Shown in pieces: positions 1 through 7,335 of a stretch of DNA of 17,230 bases; the stretch's first letter is position 1; every line of letters begins with the position of its first letter. Under the pieces are notes generated by a model. The model was not told the origin of the DNA. It saw only the letters and a program-made list of their open reading frames with translations, and ran no database searches. The translations under genes were made by a program, and so were the position numbers. This stretch comes from JBOGGX01 sp050744245 (lineage in GTDB: Bacteria > Actinomycetota > Acidimicrobiia > Acidimicrobiales > JBOGGX01): contig JBOGGX010000218.1 in NCBI GenBank assembly GCA_050744245.1, positions 1-17,230 of the forward strand, written 5' to 3'.

Positions 1-1614
1 TGCGAGCCGGTCGAGGGTGGTCTGGTGGCTGGGATCGTGCGGGATGGCAACACCAATCAGGGTGTGGTCGGGGCCACGGTGGCCAGTGACGACGATCCGG
101 CCGTGTCGACGACCACGCTGGCCACGCCGGATGACCCGGGGTTGGCCGACGGGTTCTATTGGATGTTCTCGGCCTTGACCGGGCGCCGTCCGTTCACGGC
201 CAGCGCCGACAACCACGTGTCCCAGACCCGGCGGCCCCTGGTGGCGGCCGACGCGGTGACCCAGGTCAACTTCCGGTTGGCGGCCGGGTTGTTGACCCTG
301 AACCGGGACAGCGTGGCGGCCACGGTTGCCATGGGCGGATCGGCCACCCGCACGTTCCGGATCACCAACCAGGGGACGGCCCCGGCCCAGGTGGAACTGG
401 CCGAACGGGAGGGCGGCTTCGAGATCCTGGGCGGCGGCGGTCCGTCGGGGGCCGCCGGCGTGGTGCGCCACTCCGACAACCCGACCCCGGCGGCCAGCGG
501 GTTCGGGTCCTCCGGCGGGATCGGGCCTCGGGTCCCACCCGCGTCCGGCGCCCGGTGGGCGACCAACGGTGCGGCGGGGACGGGTCGGCGGGTGACCCCG
601 ATGGTGCCCCAGGCCAACGAACCGAACGCGGTGACCATCACCCATTCGTTGTCCCAGGACATCGTCCAGTTCAACTCGGTGGCCTGCACCGGGGGCGGCA
701 CCACCCGGGACAACGGCTATCTGCGCACCTTCGTCCTGGACGACTTCGACATCACCAGCGATTTCGACGTCACCAACGTGTCGTTCGGGATCGAAACCCT
801 CAACCAGGCCCAGGCGGTGACGGTCAACCTGTACACCCTGGAAGGCGACCTCGTCTACGCCAACCTGACCCTGATCGGCACCACCGAGGTCACCCTGTCA
901 CCCCAGGACCTGACCATCGTGGATGTGCCGGTGTCCGGGACCGCCCCGGCCGGGTCGACCCTGGTGGTCGAGGTCGACGTGCCCGACATGCCCACCGGCG
1001 CCTTCTTCATCGGGTCCAACCCCGACGGCCAGACGGCCCCGTCGTACCTGCGGTCGGCCACCTGCGGGCTGCCCGAACCGACCGACGCGGCCGAGGTCGG
1101 GTTCCCCGACATGCACATCGTCATGAACGTCACCGGCGAGGCCGGCGCGGGGGACGTGCCCTGGCTGTCGGTCAACCCGCCGTCGTTCACCCTGCAACCC
1201 GGCCAGAGCGTCGTGGCCAGCGTGATCATGGACGGCAACGTCGACCAGCCCGGGGCCTACACCGCCCAGGTCGGCATCGTCGAGGACACCCCCTACACCG
1301 TCGGCCCGGTCGATGTCACCATGAACGTCCGGGCCCCGGCCAGCTGGGGCAAGATCACCGGCACCGTCACCGGCCTCGCCTGCGGCGGAGGCGGTGGCCC
1401 CATTGACGGCGCCGTCGTCCACATCGACGGACTCCAGTTCGACGTGACCCTCCTCACCGACCAGGCCGGGACCTACGCCTACTGGATCGGCGCCTCCAAC
1501 AACCCGCTGCGGATGATCGTCGCCGCCACCGACCACATCCCCCAAACCCGAGTGGCGAGAATCGTCCGCGGCCAAACCGTGGTCCACAACTTCGCCCTCC
1601 GCCAGCTCTGCTGA
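1..1614 (+). CDS. Secreted multidomain protein, C-terminal part (probable S8-protease-type tail), 5'-truncated by window edge
   Basis: The frame is open from base 1, reading CEPVEGGLVAGIV, so the true start lies outside the window. About 537 residues are visible. The first ~90 look like a carboxypeptidase-regulatory-like beta-sandwich (GIVRDG..GVVGATV...GFYWM...). An Ig/HYDIN-like segment follows (LTLNRDSVAATV..GGSATRTFRITNQG), then a beta-rich domain around residues 210-380 with a pair of Cys. Next is a WLSVNPPSFTLQPGQS repeat of the type seen in bacterial extracellular proteins, and last a second regulatory-like domain (GKITGTVTG...GTYAYWIGA) ending in a terminal Cys. There is no catalytic domain in view. 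This order of modules is common at the C terminus of secreted subtilisin-like (S8) peptidases and other exported actinobacterial proteins. The protease assignment is inference; the exported, adhesive or substrate-binding nature is better supported. It is followed by a strong hairpin and is not co-transcribed with radA. Confidence 0.7.
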   Translation, partial: CEPVEGGLVAGIVRDGNTNQGVVGATVASDDDPAVSTTTLATPDDPGLADGFYWMFSALTGRRPFTASADNHVSQTRRPLVAADAVTQVNFRLAAGLLTLNRDSVAATVAMGGSATRTFRITNQGTAPAQVELAEREGGFEILGGGGPSGAAGVVRHSDNPTPAASGFGSSGGIGPRVPPASGARWATNGAAGTGRRVTPMVPQANEPNAVTITHSLSQDIVQFNSVACTGGGTTRDNGYLRTFVLDDFDITSDFDVTNVSFGIETLNQAQAVTVNLYTLEGDLVYANLTLIGTTEVTLSPQDLTIVDVPVSGTAPAGSTLVVEVDVPDMPTGAFFIGSNPDGQTAPSYLRSATCGLPEPTDAAEVGFPDMHIVMNVTGEAGAGDVPWLSVNPPSFTLQPGQSVVASVIMDGNVDQPGAYTAQVGIVEDTPYTVGPVDVTMNVRAPASWGKITGTVTGLACGGGGGPIDGAVVHIDGLQFDVTLLTDQAGTYAYWIGASNNPLRMIVAATDHIPQTRVARIVRGQTVVHNFALRQLC

Positions 1615-1629
1615 CCCATCCGAATGTGC

Positions 1630-1663
1630 GGTGGTTATCGCGCCCATAGGCGCGATAACCACC
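1630..1663. terminator. Perfect 15-bp stem, 4-nt loop hairpin
   Basis: GGTGGTTATCGCGCC and its exact reverse complement flank the loop CATA. It begins 16 bases after the stop of the upstream secreted-protein gene and lies about 65 bases before radA. No T-run follows on either strand, so it would be the U-tract-less type often proposed for actinobacteria. Being a perfect palindrome it could act in both directions. Termination is inferred from structure and position. Confidence 0.7.
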
Positions 1664-1694
1664 CGAAGTTCGACGAGGTGGTGGACCAGCCGGC

Positions 1695-1721
1695 TTGAGT
1701 GTCACACCCCCTCCGTACTGT
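1695..1721 (+). promoter_or_regulatory. Candidate radA promoter, leaderless
   Basis: A -10-like TACTGT at 1716-1721 ends six bases before the radA ATG at 1728, the spacing expected when transcription starts at the A of the start codon. TTGAGT at 1695-1700 could be the -35 element, although the 15-nt spacer is short. No Shine-Dalgarno sequence precedes the ATG, which also argues for a leaderless message. Confidence 0.45.
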
Positions 1722-1727
1722 TCGGGC

Positions 1728-3248
1728 ATGACCAAGCAACGGACGATCCACCGGTGCTCCCACTGCGGCGCCGAATCGCCGCAGTGGGCCGGACGGTGCG
1801 GCGGCTGCGGCGAGTGGAACACGCTGGCCGAGGAGCTCCGCGTCCAACCGGCGGGCCGGGCCCGGGCGGCGACGGCCTCGGCCTCGGCGCCGATCGAGCC
1901 GGCCCGGCCGGTCGGCGAGCTGTCGGGCGACGGTGTCCGGCCCTGGCCCACCGGGCTCGACGAGGTCGACCGGGTGCTCGACGGAGGGCTGACGCCGGCG
2001 TCGGTCACCCTCGTCGCGGGCGAGCCGGGCATCGGCAAGTCGACCCTGTTGCTGCAGCTGGCCGCCTCGATGGCCGCCCGGGGCCTGATCGTCCTCTACG
2101 TCTCGGCCGAGGAGTCGAGCCACCAGGTCGGCCGGCGGGCCGAGCGCCTCGACGCCGTCACCGACGGCGTCTGGCTGGCCGCCGACACCTCGCTCGACGC
2201 GGTGCTCGCCCATCTGGCTGCGGTCCGGCCCGACGTCGTGATCGTCGACTCGGTGCAGACCACGTACGACCCGTCGATCGAGTCGGCGCCCGGCTCGGTC
2301 GTGCAGGTGCGGGAGTGCACGCATCGCCTGGTCGGGGAGGCCAGGCGGCGCGGCATGGCCGTCGTGCTTGTGGGCCACGTCACCAAGGAAGGGGTGATCG
2401 CCGGGCCGCGCCTGCTCGAGCACATCGTCGACACCGTGCTCTCGTTCGAGGGCGAACGCCACCACGCGCTGCGGCTGCTCAGGGCCGTGAAGCACCGCTT
2501 CGGGTCGACCGCGGAGCTCGGCGTGTTCGAGATGACCGACGGCGGCCTGGCCGGGGTGCCCGACGCCGGCAGCCTGTTCCTCGGCGATCGGCAACCGGGT
2601 GTCACCGGATCGGCCGTGGTGTCGACCGTCGACGGCCGGCGTCCCCTCCTCGTCGAGATCCAGAGCCTGGTCGCCCCGTCCAACGCCTACCAGCCCAGGC
2701 GTTCGGCCCAGGGCGTCGACCAGGGTCGGCTGGCCGTCATCCTCGCCGTGCTCGAACGGCGGGTCGGGCTGCCCCTGTCGACGGCCGAGGTGTTCGCCCT
2801 CGCCGTCGGGGGCGTGCGCGTGGTCGAGCCGGGCGCCGACCTGGCCCTCGCCCTGGCGGTTGCGTCGTCGCTCGCCGGCCAGGCCGTGCCCGACGGGCTG
2901 GTCGCCTGCGCCGAGATCGGGTTGGGCGGCGAGCTCCGCCAGGTGGCGCAGATGCCGCGGCGGCTGGCCGAGGCGGCCCGACTGGGGTTCCGTCGGGCCC
3001 TCGTGCCACCGTCGGCACCTGCCGCGCCGACCGGGCTCGACCTGCTCAGGGCGGCCACCGTCGCCGAGGCGATCGAGCTGGCCGGTCTGGGCCGCACCGG
3101 CTGGTCCCGGCGCGACTCGATCTCGGCACGCGACCCAACCAACCCCCGAGGGAGGCGCCAACGACACGACGCCCAGCTCCAACGACCACCGGTGAGCTTT
3201 GACCAGCCGACTAGCCTGGCGGCGTGGCCCCCAGGAGACGCGGCGTAG
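1728..3248 (+). CDS. radA: DNA repair protein RadA (Sms)
   Basis: This is a RecA-related ATPase that promotes branch migration during recombinational repair. The 506-residue product has the family order. A four-Cys zinc finger comes first (C10, C13, C24, C27), then the ATPase core with Walker A GEPGIGKST at 98-106 and Walker B VVIVDSV near 170. The RadA signature KHRFG is at 255-259, and a C-terminal Lon-like domain follows (roughly 320-460, VFALAVGGVRVVEPGADLALALAVASS). The family signature is usually KNRFG; here His replaces Asn. The ATG at 1728 is preferred over an in-frame upstream GTG (1695) because it starts just before the zinc finger and has a -10 element placed for leaderless initiation. 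The last ~45 residues are a basic, low-complexity tail that overlaps the disA start. In Bacillus subtilis RadA binds DisA and lowers its cyclase activity, so the pairing is functionally sensible. Confidence 0.95.
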   Translation: MTKQRTIHRCSHCGAESPQWAGRCGGCGEWNTLAEELRVQPAGRARAATASASAPIEPARPVGELSGDGVRPWPTGLDEVDRVLDGGLTPASVTLVAGEPGIGKSTLLLQLAASMAARGLIVLYVSAEESSHQVGRRAERLDAVTDGVWLAADTSLDAVLAHLAAVRPDVVIVDSVQTTYDPSIESAPGSVVQVRECTHRLVGEARRRGMAVVLVGHVTKEGVIAGPRLLEHIVDTVLSFEGERHHALRLLRAVKHRFGSTAELGVFEMTDGGLAGVPDAGSLFLGDRQPGVTGSAVVSTVDGRRPLLVEIQSLVAPSNAYQPRRSAQGVDQGRLAVILAVLERRVGLPLSTAEVFALAVGGVRVVEPGADLALALAVASSLAGQAVPDGLVACAEIGLGGELRQVAQMPRRLAEAARLGFRRALVPPSAPAAPTGLDLLRAATVAEAIELAGLGRTGWSRRDSISARDPTNPRGRRQRHDAQLQRPPVSFDQPTSLAAWPPGDAA

Positions 3249-4297
3249 CTCTACTCGACGCGCTCGCCCAGGTCGCGCCCGGTCAGCCGCTACGTGAGGG
3301 GCTCGATCGCATCCTCCAGGCGGGCATGGGCGCACTCATCGTCGTCGGGGACGGACCAGAAGTGCTGAACATCTGCTCGGGTGGCTTCCTGCTCGATGCT
3401 GCGTTCAGCCCGCAACGGCTGTCGGAGTTGGCCAAGATGGATGGCGCCATCATCCTGGCCAGCGACGCCGGCCGCATCGCGCGGGCCAACGTCCACCTTG
3501 TGCCCAACCCCAACGTGCCAACCTCGGAGACCGGCACCCGGCACCGGACGGCCGAGCGGGTCGCCCGGTCCATCGACGTGCCGGTTATCTCGGTGTCCGA
3601 GGACATGCAGGCCATCGCCATCTACGTCGGCGACGAGAAGTACCCCCTCGAGTCGATCCCGCGCCTGCTGAGCAAGGCCAACCAGGCGCTCCAGACCCTC
3701 GAGCGCTACAAGACCCGTCTCGACGCGGTGTCCAACTCGCTGTCTGCGCTCGAGGTGGAGGACCTGGTCACGCTGCGCGACGTGGTCACCGTGCTCCAAC
3801 GCACCGAGATGGTGCGACGGATCGCAGAAGAGATCGAGTTTCACATCGTCGAGCTCGGCGTCGACGGTCGGCTCATCCGGCTCCAACTCGAGGAGCTGAT
3901 GGGCGGGGTCGAGGACGACCGACGCCTGGTGATCAAGGACTACTTCCACGAGGACACCTCGTGGCGTCTCGACCAGGCCATGGAGGCGTTGTCGGAGTTC
4001 GACACCGAGGACCTGCTCGACCTGAAGTCGGTGGCGTCGATGCTCCACCTGGCCACCGGGGTCGATCTCGACGTGAGCGTGCAGCCCCGTGGGTACCGGC
4101 TGTTGGCCAAGATCCCCCGGTTGCCCGACGCCGTCATCACCAAGATCGTCGAGCGGTTCGGCAGCCTGCAGAAGATCATGCGGGCGACGATCGAAGACCT
4201 CGACCTGGTCGAAGGCGTGGGCGAGGCCCGGGCCCGGGCCATCAAGGAGGGGCTGTCTCGGCTGGCCGAGACGAGCATCCTCGATCGCTACGAGTGA
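3224..4297 (+). CDS. disA: DNA integrity scanning diadenylate cyclase DisA
   Basis: DisA condenses two ATP into cyclic di-AMP while scanning DNA, and stops when it meets branched intermediates. The 357-residue length is typical. The N-terminal DAC domain shows the catalytic DGA at 73-75 and the ATP-binding GTRHR at 104-108. A helical linker occupies roughly 150-285. The C-terminal helix-hairpin-helix DNA-binding region reads IPRLPDAVITKIVERFGS...VEGVGEARARAIKEGLSRL. The GTG at 3224 is chosen because it opens directly into the conserved N terminus; it lies inside the last 25 bases of radA. That overlap suggests translational coupling, while a TAGCCT hexamer at 3212-3217 could also drive an independent leaderless transcript. 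All key catalytic residues are present. Confidence 0.96.
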   Translation: MAPRRRGVALLDALAQVAPGQPLREGLDRILQAGMGALIVVGDGPEVLNICSGGFLLDAAFSPQRLSELAKMDGAIILASDAGRIARANVHLVPNPNVPTSETGTRHRTAERVARSIDVPVISVSEDMQAIAIYVGDEKYPLESIPRLLSKANQALQTLERYKTRLDAVSNSLSALEVEDLVTLRDVVTVLQRTEMVRRIAEEIEFHIVELGVDGRLIRLQLEELMGGVEDDRRLVIKDYFHEDTSWRLDQAMEALSEFDTEDLLDLKSVASMLHLATGVDLDVSVQPRGYRLLAKIPRLPDAVITKIVERFGSLQKIMRATIEDLDLVEGVGEARARAIKEGLSRLAETSILDRYE

Positions 4298-4344
4298 AGG
4301 GGACGGGAACCGTTCGGCGCGCCGCAACGTGAGGCTTCCGGACC

Positions 4345-4919
4345 ATGAAGCAGCTGGGACGCACCGTGGAAGAGAACAACGCGCACGGCGGGGGTCGAAC
4401 TGACGACAGCGACGACGACGACACCGGCGCCGACGAGGACGCCACCGTCGGCGCGCGTTTCGGGCGCACGCCAGGTTCGCTCGGCGATTCGGCGCCGCTC
4501 GAGCCGGAGGCCCCTGGCCCCGACGAGCCTGTCGCTTCCGACCAGGCGGAGCGGGCCGCCGACATCCTGGTCGACGTGAACCCGGCCCCGCCGCCCGAGG
4601 AGGTCGAGGTCGACGACGACTTCGGTTCCGGCGGGTTGGGCGAGGTCGGTGCCGACACGCACCCGACGTCGCCGCCGGCGAGATCCAGGGCCCGCGGGCC
4701 GGCGCGTTCGACGACGACGTGGACGACCTCGACGGCCTCGACGACCTGGACGAGCTGGACGACCTCGAGGATGACGCCTTCGGGGGCGAACCGGACGAGG
4801 CCGGTTCGTTCCTGCGGGGTCCCAAGCTGTTCGTCGACGACGACGACCTCGACCTGGATCACGCCGACGCCGACGACGTCGACATCGACGACGACGGCGC
4901 TATCGGGCTCGGATCGTGA
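4345..4919 (+). CDS. Asp-rich acidic protein, read in two frames (apparent 1-base frameshift near 4660-4668)
   Basis: I do not recognise a family. From the ATG at 4345 the frame encodes an acidic, disordered-looking sequence (TDDSDDDDTGADED..., EEVEVDDDFGSGG) with G/C-rich third positions up to about 4660. There the coding signal moves to the next frame and continues as DVAAGEIQGPRAGAFDDDV, then LDxLDDL repeats and DDDDLDLDHADADDVDIDDD, to the TGA at 4917-4919. Adding one base near 4660-4668 gives a single 191-residue protein. The last 66 residues alone contain 24 Asp and 4 Glu against one Arg and one Lys. It follows disA by 47 bases on the same strand and overlaps the 3' end of the convergent Crp gene by 20 bases. 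An alternative is a separate short ORF starting at the GTG at 4719. No slippery heptamer is visible, so a sequencing or mutational indel is more likely than programmed shifting. Confidence 0.55.
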
Positions 4920-5559
4920 GCTGACGCCGGTTGGTGATGCGGTAACGACGGTCGGACTGCTCGATCCAGCCGAGCCGGACGAACGCGGCGATGGCCTTGT
5001 TGACCCGCTCGCGCGACGCCCCCACCATGCCCGCCAGCTCCTCCTGGGTCACGGGCAGCACGAACTCGTCGTCGTCGCCGGCGACCTCGAGCAGCCGTTT
5101 GGCCGTGCGCCCGGTGACGTCGAGGAACACCGCGTCGGCCAGGGCCTCGTCCATCGACCGGAGCCGGCCGGCGAGCAGCCGGACGACACCCCACAGCAGC
5201 TCGGGCCGGGCCTGGTAGATCTGACGCACAGGCGCATACGGGATGGCGAGGACCTCGGAGGGCTCGAGCGCTCGGGCCTGCGCCGACCGGCCGGTGTCGT
5301 CGAACAGCCCCATCTCGCCGAAGACGTCGCCCGCCTCCATCAGCGCGACCAGCGACTCTCGACCCTCCGGGGAGCGGTTGGCGATGCCGACCCGGCCGGT
5401 GAGCATGACGAACAGCTCGTCGGCGACGTCGCCCTCGCCGAACAGCACGTCGTTGCGGTAGAGGCGACGGGAAATGGCCGAGCCCGCCAGGCGGGTCAGC
5501 TCGTCGGATTCGAGTTCGTTGAACAGCTCGACCGGACCAAGCAGCGAGGTGTCGACCAT
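4900..5559 (-). CDS. crp: Crp/Fnr-family transcriptional regulator (cAMP receptor type)
   Basis: The 219-residue product starts MVDTSLLGPVELFNEL. The ATG at 5559 is preferred to longer in-frame starts because the upstream extension is basic, low-complexity and runs through the promoter region. The cyclic-nucleotide-binding barrel occupies about residues 10-125. Its phosphate-binding cassette FGEMGLFDDTGRSAQARA carries the Glu and the Arg-Ser-Ala expected of cAMP binders. A connecting helix follows, then a Crp-type winged helix-turn-helix (VTQEELAGMVGASRERVNKAIAAFVRLGWIE). Length and motifs match actinobacterial Crp/GlxR proteins, global cAMP-responsive regulators of carbon and energy metabolism. 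It is divergent from carD, and a CRP-like palindrome lies 25 bases upstream of its start, suggesting autoregulation. The gene symbol reflects the family; orthology to GlxR is not proved here. Confidence 0.88.
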   Translation of the reverse strand: MVDTSLLGPVELFNELESDELTRLAGSAISRRLYRNDVLFGEGDVADELFVMLTGRVGIANRSPEGRESLVALMEAGDVFGEMGLFDDTGRSAQARALEPSEVLAIPYAPVRQIYQARPELLWGVVRLLAGRLRSMDEALADAVFLDVTGRTAKRLLEVAGDDDEFVLPVTQEELAGMVGASRERVNKAIAAFVRLGWIEQSDRRYRITNRRQLTIRAR

Positions 5560-5583
5560 GGTGGCGTGATCGTACGCAGCCCA

Positions 5584-5599
5584 TGCGACATTCGTCACA
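5584..5599. promoter_or_regulatory. CRP-box-like operator (TGCGA-N6-TCACA)
   Basis: TGCGACATTCGTCACA matches the TGTGA-N6-TCACA consensus of Crp/GlxR in nine of ten defined positions. It lies 25 bases upstream of the Crp gene start and about 40 bases upstream of the proposed carD -35 element, within the shared divergent region. Binding by the adjacent regulator is inference from the match and the location. Confidence 0.6.
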
Positions 5600-5641
5600 C
5601 CAGACGGCGCCGAGCCCCGGCCGGCCGGCGGCGCACCCGAG

Positions 5642-5670
5642 TTGTGGTGGCGTCGCCGACTCTTTAGCCT
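5642..5670 (+). promoter_or_regulatory. Candidate carD promoter
   Basis: TTGTGG at 5642-5647 and TAGCCT at 5665-5670 are separated by the optimal 17 bases. They predict transcription from about 5677 and a leader of about 43 bases before the carD ATG, with an AAGGA-like ribosome-binding site at 5702-5706. This promoter would serve the carD-ispD-ispF-rlmB operon. Confidence 0.45.
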
Positions 5671-5719
5671 TTGGGAGCCGATTCCGGCACGTCTCACGCT
5701 GAAGGATCCCTCTGCGCTC

Positions 5720-6199
5720 ATGCCGTTCGACGTCGGTGACAAGGTCGTCTATCCGCAGCATGGCGCCGCCATCATCGAGCGGCGCGAGTCGAGGATGGCG
5801 TTCGGTGAGGAGAAGGAGTACCTGATCCTGCGGGTGCCGCACGGCGACCTGACGCTCATGGTGCCGGCCGACAATGCCGAGCAGGTCGGCCTGCGCGACG
5901 TGATCAACGACGAGGAGGTCGAGGAGGTCTTCGCCGTCCTTCGCAAGAAGGAGGCCAGGATGCCGACCAACTGGTCACGGCGGTTCAAGAACCACGTCGA
6001 GAAGCTGAAGTCGGGCGATATCTACCAGGTGGCCGAGGTGGTCAGGAACCTGTCGCTGCGCGACAAGGAAAAGGGGCTGTCCGCCGGGGAAAAGCGGATG
6101 CTGGCCAAGGCTCGCCAGATCCTCACCTCCGAGCTGAGCTTCGCCCTGAACGTCACCGAGGAAGAAGCCGACGACCGGCTCGACGTCGAGCTGGCGTGA
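5720..6199 (+). CDS. carD: CarD-family RNA polymerase-binding transcription regulator
   Basis: CarD binds the RNA polymerase beta subunit and stabilises open promoter complexes, notably at rRNA promoters. The 159-residue product begins MPFDVGDKVVYPQHGAAIIE, the hallmark opening of the Tudor-like RNAP-interaction domain (about residues 1-60). A helical DNA-contacting domain follows, containing MPTNWSRRFKNHVEKLKSGDIYQVAEVVRNL; its conserved Trp (TNWSRR) wedges into the minor groove in studied homologues. The ATG at 5720 is chosen over an upstream start because the longer version would place the proposed promoter inside the coding region. The stop is 10 bases from ispD, the carD-ispD-ispF order known from mycobacteria and other actinobacteria. 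Confidence 0.95.
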   Translation: MPFDVGDKVVYPQHGAAIIERRESRMAFGEEKEYLILRVPHGDLTLMVPADNAEQVGLRDVINDEEVEEVFAVLRKKEARMPTNWSRRFKNHVEKLKSGDIYQVAEVVRNLSLRDKEKGLSAGEKRMLAKARQILTSELSFALNVTEEEADDRLDVELA

Positions 6200-6209
6200 G
6201 TCGGCACCG

Positions 6210-6833
6210 ATGAACGTCTGGGGCATCGTGCTGGCCGCCGGGAACGGTGACCGGTTCGGCGCGCCCAAGCAGTACCAGCCGCTCGGGCGTCGCCGGGTCG
6301 TCGACTGGTCGCTCACCGCGGCCCGCCAGACCTGCAGCGGGCTGGTGCTGGTCGTCCCGCCGTCGCGCGTCGGTGATCCAGAGGCGGCGGTCGATGTGGT
6401 CGTGGCCGGCGGTCCGACCCGGTCGTCGTCGGTGCGGGCCGGGCTGGCCGTCGTGCCCGACGATGTCGACGTCATCGTGGTCCACGACGCATCTCGCCCG
6501 TTGGCCTCGATGGAGTTGTGGCGGGCCGTGATCGCCGCGGTGGTCGACGGCCACGACAGCGCCGTCCCGGCCATCCCGGTCACCGACACGCTGCGGGAGG
6601 TCGGCGGGGCGACCGTCGACCGCTCACGGTTCGTTGCTGTGCAGACGCCCCAGGCCTTTCGTGGCGAGCTGTTGCGCCGGGCCCACAAGGGCGAGGGCGA
6701 GGCCACCGACGATGCCGGCCTGGTCGAGACGGTCGGGGGCAAGGTCGTGGTGATCGAGGGCGAGCACGACAACGTGAAGATCACGACACCCGCCGACCTG
6801 CGGTTGGTGGCCGGGCTCGCAGCCGAGGCCTGA
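6210..6833 (+). CDS. ispD: 2-C-methyl-D-erythritol 4-phosphate cytidylyltransferase IspD
   Basis: IspD catalyses the third step of the non-mevalonate isoprenoid pathway, joining MEP and CTP to give CDP-ME and pyrophosphate. The 207-residue product shows the nucleotide-binding loop LAAGNGDRFGAPKQYQPLG near the N terminus. It also has VVHDASRPL around residue 90, the substrate loop VAVQTPQAFR, and the closing TDDAGLVE...GEHDNVKITTPADL block. It is slightly shorter than the ~230-residue average, but no core motif is missing. The ATG at 6210 lies 10 bases after carD. The ispF start follows its stop by 7 bases, so the two pathway enzymes are probably translated from one message. Confidence 0.95.
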   Translation: MNVWGIVLAAGNGDRFGAPKQYQPLGRRRVVDWSLTAARQTCSGLVLVVPPSRVGDPEAAVDVVVAGGPTRSSSVRAGLAVVPDDVDVIVVHDASRPLASMELWRAVIAAVVDGHDSAVPAIPVTDTLREVGGATVDRSRFVAVQTPQAFRGELLRRAHKGEGEATDDAGLVETVGGKVVVIEGEHDNVKITTPADLRLVAGLAAEA

Positions 6834-6840
6834 CGCGTCC

Positions 6841-7335
6841 ATGAGGGTCGGCCTCGGGGTCGACATGCACCCGTACGCGGCGGCCGGCAGCGAGCGGCCG
6901 CTCGTCCTCGGTGGGGTGCGTTTCCCGGGCGAGCCGGGACTGGTCGGCCACTCCGACGCCGACGTGGTCGCCCACGCCTGTGCCGACGCCCTTCTCGGGG
7001 CGGCGGGACTGGGTGACATCGGCGAGCAGTTCCCCGACACCGTCGACCGCTACGCCGGGGCCGACAGCCTCGTCCTGCTGGCCGAATCGGCTCGGCTGGT
7101 GCGGGAGGCGGGGTGGGAGCCGGCCAACCTCGACTGCTCTGTCGTCCTCGACAACCCCAAGCTGGCGCCCCGCCGGGACGAGATGCAGGCCCGGCTGTCC
7201 GAGGCCGTCGGCGCACCGGTGACGGTGAAGGGCAAGCGGCCCGAACGCATCGGAGCGCTGGGCCGGGGCGAGGGGGTGATGGCCCTCGCCGTCGCTCTGA
7301 TCGAAGCGAGGGTCGAACCCGGAGCCGGGCGGTGA
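6841..7335 (+). CDS. ispF: 2-C-methyl-D-erythritol 2,4-cyclodiphosphate synthase IspF
   Basis: IspF cyclises CDP-ME 2-phosphate to MEcPP with release of CMP in the MEP pathway. The 164-residue product is of normal length. The divalent-metal ligands are visible as D8 and H10 (GVDMHPY) and the His of the GHSDADVVAHA segment. The conserved GLGDIGEQFPDTV loop, the NLDCSVVLDNPKLAPRRDEM region and the nucleotide-binding VTVKGKRPERIGALGRGEGVMALAVALI block are also present. As in most species, functional trimers would form three active sites at subunit interfaces. The stop codon overlaps the GTG start of the next gene (GTGA), indicating translational coupling. Confidence 0.96.
   Translation: MRVGLGVDMHPYAAAGSERPLVLGGVRFPGEPGLVGHSDADVVAHACADALLGAAGLGDIGEQFPDTVDRYAGADSLVLLAESARLVREAGWEPANLDCSVVLDNPKLAPRRDEMQARLSEAVGAPVTVKGKRPERIGALGRGEGVMALAVALIEARVEPGAGR

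Noticed and set aside
3199..3217. TTGACC followed by TAGCCT as a full disA promoter
   Set aside because: The spacer is only 7 bases, far from the usual 16-18, so TTGACC is not a plausible partner -35.
4640..4680. Programmed -1 ribosomal frameshift in the Asp-rich gene
   Set aside because: No X-XXY-YYZ slippery heptamer or clear downstream pseudoknot is visible; a one-base indel explains the data more simply.
4920..5667. Long plus-strand frame continuing from the Asp-rich gene across the Crp gene
   Set aside because: It is antisense to a well-supported Crp/Fnr gene and loses coding character after about 4665.
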